Shown here one piece after another: positions 1 through 7,008 of a DNA stretch of 64,000 bases. The position numbers were made by a program, and so were the translations under genes. Numbering within the stretch: the first letter of the stretch is position 1; every line of letters starts with the position of its first letter. Source of the DNA: Pseudomonadota bacterium (GTDB lineage Bacteria; Pseudomonadota; Alphaproteobacteria; SP197); assembly GCA_039028155.1 (NCBI GenBank), contig JBCCIS010000013.1, forward strand, positions 1 to 64,000. The letters are read 5' to 3'. The notes under the pieces were generated by a model that was not told where the DNA came from, searched no databases, and worked only from the letters and a program-made list of their open reading frames with translations.

Positions 1-2
1 CG

Positions 3-312
3 ATGACCGGCTATATGGGCCCCACCCTCACCGCCATCGGAGCGATCCTCCTCAGCGCTTTGGCGCTCTTGATGTTGGAGGCCGATCTGCCGCCCGGGGC
101 AAGTCTCGGCGTTGCTTTCCTCGCGGCAATGGCGCTTGGCGCGCTGATCGCCCATATCGCCGGGCCAGGCCGGAAGGCCGGGGTCTGGCCGCCCCTCCTC
201 TTCGGGGCAGGTCTCCTGCTTCTCTGGGAGGTGGTGACCCGGGACTACAACGTCCCCTCGGTGATCCTGCCTCCGGTTTCCGGCATCGCCGTGCGCTTCG
301 CAGAAAGCACCG
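3..312 (+). pseudogene. ABC transporter permease, N-terminal fragment
   Basis: The reading frame from the ATG at 3 encodes about 103 residues. It has three hydrophobic segments followed by LLWEVVTRDYNVPSVILPP, which resembles the start of nitrate/sulfonate/thiamine-type ABC permeases (BPD_transp_1 family), where a tryptophan-containing helix precedes a proline-rich loop. After FAESTDV the permease character stops abruptly. The frame then runs into the 15-bp tandem repeat as an arginine-rich translation (RFKRPRFKRP) until a stop at 567-569. The permease core, including the EAA loop, is missing. The gene may begin upstream of the window. Either a real rearrangement or an assembly joint lies near 305-313. 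Confidence 0.55.
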
Positions 313-609
313 ATGTCCGGTTCGAGTGGCGGTTCCAACGGCGGTTCGAACGGCGGCTCCAGCGGTCACGGTTCAAGCGGCCACGGTTCAAGCGGCCACG
401 GTTCAAGCGGCCACGGTTCAAGCGGTCACGGTTCAAGCGGTCACGGCTCCAGCGGTCACGGCTCCAGCGGTCACGGTTCAAGTGGCTGGGGCGGCGGCGA
501 CTGCGGCTGGGACGGCGGCGACTGGGGCGGCGGCGACTGGGGTGGCAGCGACTGGGGCGGCAAGGGTGACAGGAGCGGTGACAACGGCCGCGAAGGCCGG
601 CAGGAGTAA
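313..609 (+). CDS. Gly/Ser/His-rich tandem-repeat protein (98 aa, possibly 5'-truncated)
   Basis: The frame from the ATG at 313 reads MSGSSGGSNGGSNGG, then eight GSSGH units (residues 15-54), then a tail of GGDWGG-like repeats with Trp and Asp, ending KGDRSGDNGREGRQE at a TAA. It is a low-complexity protein with regular histidines and aspartates, which could bind metal or form a flexible tail; no family is recognised. All three forward frames are open across the repeat, so frame alone is weak evidence. The Gly-rich frame is preferred because its composition continues beyond the repeat and a strong hairpin follows its stop. The start may be fortuitous if 305-313 is a breakpoint. Confidence 0.45.
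   Translation: MSGSSGGSNGGSNGGSSGHGSSGHGSSGHGSSGHGSSGHGSSGHGSSGHGSSGHGSSGWGGGDCGWDGGDWGGGDWGGSDWGGKGDRSGDNGREGRQE
355..474 (+). repeat. 15-bp tandem repeat, eight units
   Basis: Eight direct copies of a 15-bp unit, GGTTCAAGCGGCCAC with synonymous variants (GGCTCCAGCGGTCAC). A ninth, degenerate copy at 475-489 ends in TGG. Variation is almost wholly at third codon positions of the GSSGH frame, which supports that frame being the translated one. Confidence 0.9.
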
Positions 610-991
610 ACCCTTGTTCTTAGTCGCGGCCTGATATCAGGTCACGCCCAACGGATTGGTGGCCCATGCGAGTATCTATCGCATGGGCCACCATCGTTTC
701 GGAGGTGTCGAATCAGCCTCTGCCGGCCTTGCCGGTTCTCAACCACTGGCGTCTCGACCTCACAACGCGATCACGATGCCCGGCGGATCATGACAGTCGA
801 CCGGTCACATCACGCGTTTTCTGGACCAAATGCATGGTTTTCGGTCAGAAGCGGGTGGCAGCGGCGACCCGGTGGTTTGTTGATGCGGGTCACAGTTTGG
901 GGAACACTGCACCCGTTAGACTGACGTCCGTCACCTGACGGTCTGGCGTGACCGGGCGGGTGTTTGCCATGACCGAAGCGCGACAAACTCA
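610..991. other. Intergenic region without a convincing gene
   Basis: 382 bp between the repeat ORF and the methyltransferase-like gene. It holds a perfect palindrome at 658-692 and a mini-ORF at 969-995 (ATG, 8 codons, TGA) whose stop overlaps the next gene's ATG. An open frame at 666-938 has no ribosome site, no recognisable protein character and starts inside the palindrome, so it is not called. Confidence 0.5.
658..692. terminator. Perfect 14-bp hairpin, terminator-like
   Basis: GGTGGCCCATGCGA (658-671), a 7-nt loop, and its exact complement at 679-692. No T-tract follows, so it may terminate by another mechanism or act as an mRNA 3' stabiliser for the upstream gene. Confidence 0.5.
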
Positions 992-2386
992 ATGAAGACA
1001 ACCGTCTCCCAGGCCGCCGTTCCGGTCTCGAAATGCCCGAAAAGCGAGATCGACTTCACCACGAACGTCTGTGGCCTGGTGGTGTTCGTCGGCGCGTTGG
1101 CGCTGATGGCCTTCAATTTGCAGTCTGTCATCGCGGTGACGTTGTGGCTGCGCCAGTTGACCGGCATGCCGATCGACAACATCACGGTGATGTGTCTGAT
1201 CGCCATCGCCGGCGGCATCCTCACGGTGGTCGGCATCGATATCTTTGTGTTCCGCCGCCACCGGACCGCACGCGTCAATGGCCGCGCAAATCTGCGCCGG
1301 GTCGCGATCAAGTTCCTGGCGCTCTTGGCGATCCTGGGCTTCGGCTCGATCGGTTATTCGACGTTTCCCGAGTACGACGGCTTCTACAGCCGCTTCTTTG
1401 ACGCCGCGCTCCTGTTTCTGCCGGTCATTCTCGCGCTGACCTTCATCTATTTCTGGTACGTCGATCGCGTGATGGAGGAGCCGGAGGACGGTTACTACCA
1501 CATGGGCCGGCTGTTGCTGCGCTACATGACCAACGACCGGCGCTTCACCTATGATATGGCGCATGTGAAGGAGCTGGTCCGGGTCTGGCTGATCAAGCTC
1601 TTCTTCCTGCCGCTGATGTTCTGTTACCTGGCGCTTGAGGTCGAAAACGTCATCGGTTTCAACTATGCCAGTCTGCTCGATTTGTCGGGCACCTTGAACG
1701 AGTCCACGGCGTCCATCTACGACTTCCTATTCTCACTGCTTTACGGCATCGATCTGGTGTTCGCGACCTGCGGCTACATCATGACGCTGAAGCTGACCAA
1801 TTCGGAGATCCGCTCGGCGGAACCGACGCTGTTCGGCTGGCTGGTATGCCTGGTTTGCTACAAGCCCTTCGTCTTCGTCGTGTTCGATCAGTACCTGCAG
1901 TACAACAACGGTTTCTACTGGGGCCATTGGCTGCAGTCCGTGCCGCTGTTCTATATGCTTTGGGCGGCGACGATCATCGGCTTCATCGTCATCTACACCT
2001 TGGCGTCGGTGTCGCTGGGCTTCCGCTTTTCCAACCTGACCTATCGCGGCCTGTCGACCTCGGGTGTCTACCGACTGACCAAGCACCCGGCCTACGTCGC
2101 AAAGAACATCACATGGTGGATGATTTCGATCCCCTTCATCCCGGCCGGCGACATCGTGTTGGCCGCCAAGCTTTGCGCCATGCTGGTCGGGGTCAACCTG
2201 ATCTATTACTGGCGCGCGCGCACCGAGGAAAACCACCTTTCCAACTATCCTGAGTATGTCGCCTATGCCAATTGGATGAACGAGCACGGCGCGCTCGCCT
2301 GGCTCGGCAGGCTGGTGCCATACCTGCGCTATGACGAAGAGCGGGCGAAACGATCGGGTTCGGTCGCGTGGTGGCGCAAGGTCTAG
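992..2386 (+). CDS. ICMT/phospholipid-methyltransferase-like integral membrane protein (464 aa)
   Basis: The N-terminal about 330 residues are dominated by hydrophobic segments (for example VCGLVVFVGALALMAF and LLFLPVILALTFIYFW). The C-terminus carries the isoprenylcysteine carboxyl methyltransferase/PEMT signature: GVYRLTKHPAYVAKNITWWM, then RARTEENHL, then YPEYVAYANWM, which form the S-adenosylmethionine site in this family. Known ICMT/PEMT enzymes methylate prenylcysteine or lipid head groups at the membrane. At 464 aa this is about twice the usual 200-aa bacterial ICMT-like protein because of the N-terminal multi-TM extension. The ATG at 992 overlaps the stop of an 8-codon ORF (TGA at 993-995), and no strong Shine-Dalgarno is seen. 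Substrate unknown. Confidence 0.75.
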   Translation: MKTTVSQAAVPVSKCPKSEIDFTTNVCGLVVFVGALALMAFNLQSVIAVTLWLRQLTGMPIDNITVMCLIAIAGGILTVVGIDIFVFRRHRTARVNGRANLRRVAIKFLALLAILGFGSIGYSTFPEYDGFYSRFFDAALLFLPVILALTFIYFWYVDRVMEEPEDGYYHMGRLLLRYMTNDRRFTYDMAHVKELVRVWLIKLFFLPLMFCYLALEVENVIGFNYASLLDLSGTLNESTASIYDFLFSLLYGIDLVFATCGYIMTLKLTNSEIRSAEPTLFGWLVCLVCYKPFVFVVFDQYLQYNNGFYWGHWLQSVPLFYMLWAATIIGFIVIYTLASVSLGFRFSNLTYRGLSTSGVYRLTKHPAYVAKNITWWMISIPFIPAGDIVLAAKLCAMLVGVNLIYYWRARTEENHLSNYPEYVAYANWMNEHGALAWLGRLVPYLRYDEERAKRSGSVAWWRKV

Positions 2387-2508
2387 CCGGCACTTCTTAC
2401 TCCTTCTAAAGAAGTATATGTATCTCTTTGTGATAGCAGTCACATAACTCTTTCGAGGTATCGATACACTACTCCCAAAGTGTTACTAACTACTTGGTGA
2501 CCGCGGAG

Positions 2509-3255
2509 ATGAGACTGTATCGATCTGGGACACGGGGCCGGTTTCTTCGTAAGGTTTTGGGGACGGGAATTGCGCTGCTCGCACTGACGGGTAACGCCTT
2601 TGCCAGCGACAACAGCCAGCTTGTCGACGTCAGCGTCGGCGAAGCACTGAAGATTCCAGCCTGGAGCCATCTGACCACGCTGATCGACCGGGACGAGGCC
2701 ACGATCGAGGCCTGTCGCCGCGACGGTTCGTGCGACCGGTCATCCGTTGCGGCGTTTGTCGCTTTTCTTGGTTCGGTTGCCGACTTGCCGCGCGACCAGC
2801 AGCTTGAGGCGGTGAACGACCACTTTAACCGTCTGCCCTATATGAACGACGATACGATCTTCGGTATCGAGGATGTCTGGCAGTCACCGCTGTCCTTTGC
2901 CGCCGGTTCCGGCGATTGCGAGGACTATGCGATCGCCAAGTACGCGGCGCTGCGCTTGTTGGGTTTCGCCGAGCAGGACATGCGCCTTGTCGTGCTGCTG
3001 GATGAAAGCCGGGGTATCCACCACGCGGTGTTGGAAGTGCAGCATGATGGTCACGCCAAGGTGCTCGACAATTTGAGCACCAAGGTCGAGGTCGATATGG
3101 ATGAAGACTACCGTCCGATTTATGCGCTCAATCAGGTCGACCACTGGATCTACATGCCGGCCGCCGAGCCTGAACCCGATCTCGTCCAGACCGCGCCCGC
3201 TTCGGGCGACGACGCGACCGACAAGATCGAGGATTTCCTGATCAGCTTGTTCTAG
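2509..3255 (+). CDS. Transglutaminase-like cysteine protease (BTLCP/LapG family), exported
   Basis: Peptidase C93-like protein. The catalytic triad is visible as Cys in GSGDCEDYAIAKY, His in GIHHAVLEV and Asp in KVLDNL, followed by the family's YALNQVDHWIYM. The N-terminus MRLYRSGTRGRFLRKVLG plus a hydrophobic stretch ending NAFAS is a signal peptide, so it acts in the periplasm. The ATG at 2509 gives a compact signal peptide; a TTG at 2494 in the same frame would add five residues. Known relatives (LapG) clip large RTX adhesins under c-di-GMP control through LapD. No LapD or giant adhesin lies in this window, so the substrate is unknown. Confidence 0.85.
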   Translation: MRLYRSGTRGRFLRKVLGTGIALLALTGNAFASDNSQLVDVSVGEALKIPAWSHLTTLIDRDEATIEACRRDGSCDRSSVAAFVAFLGSVADLPRDQQLEAVNDHFNRLPYMNDDTIFGIEDVWQSPLSFAAGSGDCEDYAIAKYAALRLLGFAEQDMRLVVLLDESRGIHHAVLEVQHDGHAKVLDNLSTKVEVDMDEDYRPIYALNQVDHWIYMPAAEPEPDLVQTAPASGDDATDKIEDFLISLF

Positions 3256-3326
3256 TCCGCGCGCCAAAAGCGGCCGCGAGGCTAGACCCCTTCCCAACGA
3301 CACGCGCAGCTTAGCGTCCTGGGGTC

Positions 3327-3369
3327 CACAAGACCGTTTCGAAATGGCTGATTTCGAAGCGGTCTTGTG
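3327..3369. terminator. Long hairpin downstream of the LapG-like gene
   Basis: CACAAGACCGTTTCGAAAT (3327-3345), loop GGCTG, then ATTTCGAAGCGGTCTTGTG (3351-3369). This is a 19-bp stem with a single G-T type mismatch. It lies 70 bp after the protease stop and about 90 bp before the next start. There is no T-tract. It could be a terminator, processing signal or small palindromic repeat. Confidence 0.55.
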
Positions 3370-3456
3370 CCATCTTGCGCCTCCATTCGCTGACAATGAT
3401 TCTCTGATGACGAGTGAGGTAACCGTGTCGGTTCGCCAAGGTCGGGATTGCGCGCG

Positions 3457-4599
3457 ATGAGTCATGTTGTTGAACGCCTGCCGCTGCCGGTTTCCTCGCT
3501 GGGATCGGATCAGGATCTAATCGTGCATCGTTTCGGTGATACTGGCGCGCGACCCAAGGTCTATATCCAGGCGGCGATCCACGCGGGCGAGATTCCAGCT
3601 CTGCTGGTTGCCCACCATATCCTGGCGTTGCTGGAAGACGCCGACGCCAAGGGGGCGATAAAGGGTGAGGTGATCGTGGTTCCGGTCGCCAACCCGATTG
3701 GCTTGGCCCAACGGCTTCAGCGCCGTCATCTCGGCCGCTACGACATGGATTCCGGTGTCAACTTCAACCGGAACTATCCCGATCTTGCAGCGCAGATTGA
3801 TGCGGCCGTCGCAAGCCAGCTGACGGACGACCCCGTACGCAATGTCGACCTGATCCGCCGCGCGGCGCTTGACGCGATCGCGGATTGGCCGGCGATGCAA
3901 CCTTCGCCGATGTTGAAGAAAACACTCTTCGCCCTGGCGGTTGACGCCGACATCGTGCTCGATCTGCACTGCGCTTATGACGCGCTGCTGCATTTATTTA
4001 TTGATGCCGCGTCGTGGCCGGATGCCGCCGACTTGCACGCGGACCTGGGCAGCGAGGTCACCTTGTTAGAGGAAGCAACCGCCGGCAACGTCGCCTTCGA
4101 CTTTTCGGTCGCCAATCCGTGGCGCCATGTTGCCGCGCAACACCCGGACCGGCCGGTTCCGCTCGCCTGCCTGTCCGCCACGGTCGAGTTGCGCGGTTTT
4201 CACGATGTCGACGACGACACCGCGGCCGCGGACGCGGCCAACCTGGTGCGCTTCCTTAAGCGACGATCGGTGCTGGCCGGCGATGCCGGACCGCTGCCCG
4301 AACCGCGCTGCGATCCCACACCGTTGTCCGGCGTCGGTTTCGCCATGGCGCCCGCGACGGGGGTGATCAGCTTCAAGACCGAGCTGGGCGCTCACGTTGG
4401 CAAGGGCGATGTGCTCGCGGAGATCGTCGACCCGATGGCCGAGGTGACAACGGAGGCACGCCACGTGGTGGCCAGTCCGACCGAGGGATTGGTCTATGAA
4501 CTCGTCGACAGCTACTACGTCACCAAGGACGAGTGCGTCTGCCACGTCGCGGGCGCCGAACCGCTTGCCGAACAGCGCGAGAACCTGCTGCTGGACTGA
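3457..4599 (+). CDS. Succinylglutamate desuccinylase/aspartoacylase family zinc hydrolase
   Basis: M14-like AstE/AspA family. Zinc ligands are visible in IHAGEIPALL (His and Glu) and, downstream, DLHCAYDALLH; the FNRNYP segment is typical of the family. The C-terminal part (ATGVISFKTELGAHVGKGD) is a beta-rich biotinyl/lipoyl-like domain common in these proteins. The family hydrolyses N-acyl amino acids or related amides; the substrate here is not deducible. The start is the ATG at 3457 with GGTCGGGA upstream. The gene ends immediately against the convergent MATE gene: its TGA (4597-4599) abuts that gene's stop (4600-4602). Confidence 0.85.
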   Translation: MSHVVERLPLPVSSLGSDQDLIVHRFGDTGARPKVYIQAAIHAGEIPALLVAHHILALLEDADAKGAIKGEVIVVPVANPIGLAQRLQRRHLGRYDMDSGVNFNRNYPDLAAQIDAAVASQLTDDPVRNVDLIRRAALDAIADWPAMQPSPMLKKTLFALAVDADIVLDLHCAYDALLHLFIDAASWPDAADLHADLGSEVTLLEEATAGNVAFDFSVANPWRHVAAQHPDRPVPLACLSATVELRGFHDVDDDTAAADAANLVRFLKRRSVLAGDAGPLPEPRCDPTPLSGVGFAMAPATGVISFKTELGAHVGKGDVLAEIVDPMAEVTTEARHVVASPTEGLVYELVDSYYVTKDECVCHVAGAEPLAEQRENLLLD

Positions 4600-5994
4600 T
4601 CACGTCATCGGGTTGGTTCGTGTCTGTTTGTCAAAGCGGCGGACCAGCAAGGCGGCAACAAGGCAGAAAGCGGCCGCCAAGCAGATCCAGATTGCTTCGC
4701 TTCCCCGATCAAAGACAAAGACCAGCAGCAGGCTGACCGGCACCGCCAAGCCCCAATAGACGATAACCGTTACCAACATCGGGCCGCGCGTGTCTTTCAG
4801 GCCGCGCAGCGCGCCCATCGCGGTAACCTGCATGCCGTCGGCCAGTTGGAACACCGCGGCAATGGCCAGCAGCGAAATCGCCAGGGTAACGGCCTCCGCG
4901 TTCTCCGGCAGCGCGGGATCGAGGAAGATGCCGATCACCAGGTCGCCATAGAACCAGAACAGCATGGCGGGAATGACGGCGAAGCAAGCCGCCAGGCCGA
5001 TGGCGGTCCAGCCGGCGCGCCGGGCGTCGACATGATCGCCGGCGCCCGTGGCGCGGCCGACCCTGACCGTCGCCGCCAGGGTCAAGCCGCCAGATACCAT
5101 GAAGAAGATGGCGCACGACTGGCCGGCCACCGTGTGCGCCGCCAGGGCTGCCGTGCCCAACAAACCCATCAGCAACGTCATGACGAGGTACATGCCGTCT
5201 TCCGACAGGTTGGTCAGCGCGATCGGTGTGCCGATACGCACCATCTCGATCATCTGCTCGACATCGGCGCGCCATAAACGGCCCAGAATGCGGTAGCGGC
5301 GCAGACGCCGATCCTGCAGGACAAAGAAGAGCAAGGCGGCGAACATGAAGATATCGACCACCGCCGTCGAGATGCCGGCGCCATCAAGCCCGAATGCCGG
5401 AAAGCCGAATGCGCCGAACATCAGCGCGTAGTTGGCGAGCGCGTTCAGACCGATGGCGATCACGGTGACGACGAGGACCGGGCGGGGGCGGGCATGCGCG
5501 GCCATAAACTCGGCAAGGACATACATCCACATGGCCGGGATCAGGCCGATAATCATGTAGCGCAGGTAAGATTGGCCGGCCTTTGCCAGTACCGGGTCCT
5601 GGCCCAACAGCACCAGGATCGCCTCGGCGTTCCAACTGACGGCGAGGCAGGGCAGCGATGTGATGACGGCGAGCCAGAGACCTTGCCGTGCGGCGCGCCG
5701 GACCATGCGAAAGCGTCTTGCGCCCAGATGCTGCGAGATGATCGGCGCGACGGCGCCAAGCACACCGAACGGGATCATGACGAAGAAGAAGTTGAGGCGC
5801 AGCGCGAGCGACCCGGCGGCCAGCATATCGGATCCCAACCAGCCCATCATGATGACGTCTGTCGTCATGATCGACATGTAGGCCAGTTCGGTCAGGGCAA
5901 ACGGGACCGCGAGCGGGACCGTCGCGCCAATCTCGCGTCGCCATGGCGAAAACGAATGTGATCTACGCCCGAACAAGTGCGAAAAGACGTTCAT
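4600..5994 (-). CDS. MATE family multidrug efflux pump (NorM-like)
   Basis: A 464-aa polytopic protein with the two six-helix halves of MATE transporters. The N-terminal half starts GATVPLAVPFALTELAYMSI and has MMGWLGSDMLAAGSLA. The second half starts VRIGTPIALTNLSEDGMYLV and has TAALAAHTVAGQ. MATE pumps export cationic drugs or organic cations by Na+ or H+ antiport across the inner membrane. The start is placed at the ATG at 5994 (MNVFSHLFG); the frame stays open upstream to 6063, but that extension is proline/arginine-rich and lacks membrane character. A TetR-type palindrome lies about 150 bp upstream of the start. Confidence 0.9.
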   Translation of the reverse strand: MNVFSHLFGRRSHSFSPWRREIGATVPLAVPFALTELAYMSIMTTDVIMMGWLGSDMLAAGSLALRLNFFFVMIPFGVLGAVAPIISQHLGARRFRMVRRAARQGLWLAVITSLPCLAVSWNAEAILVLLGQDPVLAKAGQSYLRYMIIGLIPAMWMYVLAEFMAAHARPRPVLVVTVIAIGLNALANYALMFGAFGFPAFGLDGAGISTAVVDIFMFAALLFFVLQDRRLRRYRILGRLWRADVEQMIEMVRIGTPIALTNLSEDGMYLVMTLLMGLLGTAALAAHTVAGQSCAIFFMVSGGLTLAATVRVGRATGAGDHVDARRAGWTAIGLAACFAVIPAMLFWFYGDLVIGIFLDPALPENAEAVTLAISLLAIAAVFQLADGMQVTAMGALRGLKDTRGPMLVTVIVYWGLAVPVSLLLVFVFDRGSEAIWICLAAAFCLVAALLVRRFDKQTRTNPMT

Positions 5995-6140
5995 GATCTC
6001 GGCCAGCCCGTTTGGTCGTGTGCTGGGGCGATGAATGCGCGGTTGGATCTGTATTGCGCGCACGCTGCCCCGGTTGCGGGGATGCGCGTCCTCTGACGAT
6101 CAACAAAGTCGGGAAGTTTGAATGCAGACGCGCATGAAGA

Positions 6141-6158
6141 CCTGACCGTTCGGTCAGG
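6141..6158. promoter_or_regulatory. TetR-type operator candidate
   Basis: CCTGACCGTTCGGTCAGG is a perfect 18-bp palindrome with the ACCGnnCGGT-like core often seen in TetR-family operators. It lies in the 243-bp gap between the MATE gene start (5994, minus strand) and the end of the binding-protein gene, so it could control the pump. No TetR gene is next to it. It could instead be a short hairpin. Confidence 0.4.
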
Positions 6159-6162
6159 CGAT

Positions 6163-6180
6163 GTCGGCCGTGAGGCCGAC
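6163..6180. terminator. Short GC-rich hairpin
   Basis: GTCGGCC (6163-6169), loop GTGA, GGCCGAC (6174-6180). It sits about 60 bp beyond the stop of the minus-strand binding-protein gene and may end that transcript, although the adjacent T-rich bases (TGTTTCT) lie on the side expected for a plus-strand terminator. Confidence 0.4.
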
Positions 6181-6237
6181 TGTTTCTAGTGGATGCGCGT
6201 TATCATGGCGATTGTATAAGTGATGTCCGCGATGACA

Positions 6238-7008
6238 TCAAGGTAGCGTGTAACCCGGCAGATGCTGTTCGATAATCACGTCGAGCCGGCCGTCCTCATG
6301 CAGCGTCTGTACCGCGCGCGCGATGTCTTCGCTAAGCGTGTCGCCGGGGCGCAAGGCGAAGACCAAGCCACCATCAAAGTACGCGTCGTTCTTGATGGCC
6401 GGCGGCACGAAGGTGACCGGAAGCCCGCGGCTCGGCCGGACGACATCATGGTAGAGGGCGAGCCCGTCGCCGAACACGACGTCGGCAGCGCCGGCCAAAA
6501 GGCCAAAGTACATTTCCTCCTGGTCCGCGTAACGACGAAGGCGGTTCGCGTTGCCGATCGTGTCTTCCAGGTAGCGCGCGTGCGGCGTGCCGGCCAGGAC
6601 GCCGATGACGATGTCAGGCGCCATGATGTCGACGGTATCCAGACGGCCGCGTTCGGTGACAAAGCGCCCGGCCGTTGAGAAATAGGCGACGCTGGGCACC
6701 GCGCCTTCCGCGCTGACGGTCCAGCGCGACATACCGGAATAGAGGATGTCGAAATGGCCCGCCTTCAAGCCGGGATAAAGTTCAGGCCAGGGGACGACCT
6801 GAAACCTGCACGGACGTTTCAATGCATCGCAAACGGCGACGGCAATGGCGTGGTCCAGGCCGGCCGGCGCGCCGGTGTGGTCGGTCGTGCTGAAGGGAGT
6901 GTAGAGTCCGTCGGTCGCCCAGGTGATCGGTTCGTCGGCACGTGCCTGGGCCGCCAAGGTCAGCAAAAGGACAAGCGGCAGGCCGACTGCCCTGACAACG
7001 GGAATCAC
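6238..7008 (-). CDS. Periplasmic amino-acid-type solute-binding protein (SBP_bac_3)
   Basis: A 256-aa family 3 binding protein. Signal peptide VIPVVRAVGLPLVLLLTLAAQARA is followed by TWATDGLYTPFSTTD and GLDHAIAVAVCDAL, the usual ligand-pocket opening of this fold, and later SGMSRW and AADVVFGDGLALY. The start is taken as the GTG at 7006-7008, which makes the signal peptide N-terminal and overlaps the TGA of the upstream sulfatase as GTGA. The frame runs open further upstream inside the sulfatase but is arginine-rich there. No permease or ATPase follows, so it may use the ABC system encoded divergently at 8663-11844, or act as a sensor. The ligand may be a product of the sulfatase. Confidence 0.85.
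   Translation of the reverse strand: MIPVVRAVGLPLVLLLTLAAQARADEPITWATDGLYTPFSTTDHTGAPAGLDHAIAVAVCDALKRPCRFQVVPWPELYPGLKAGHFDILYSGMSRWTVSAEGAVPSVAYFSTAGRFVTERGRLDTVDIMAPDIVIGVLAGTPHARYLEDTIGNANRLRRYADQEEMYFGLLAGAADVVFGDGLALYHDVVRPSRGLPVTFVPPAIKNDAYFDGGLVFALRPGDTLSEDIARAVQTLHEDGRLDVIIEQHLPGYTLP

Noticed and set aside
245-481. Reverse-strand Arg/Asn-rich ORF across the repeat
   Set aside because: It is open only because the 15-bp unit lacks stops in every frame; composition (RDRWSRDRL) is that of an antisense repeat.
355-489. CRISPR-like array
   Set aside because: The 15-bp units are directly contiguous with no spacers and differ mainly at codon third positions, so this is a coding tandem repeat.
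666-938. 90-aa forward ORF
   Set aside because: It starts inside a palindrome, has no ribosome site and its translation has no recognisable protein character.
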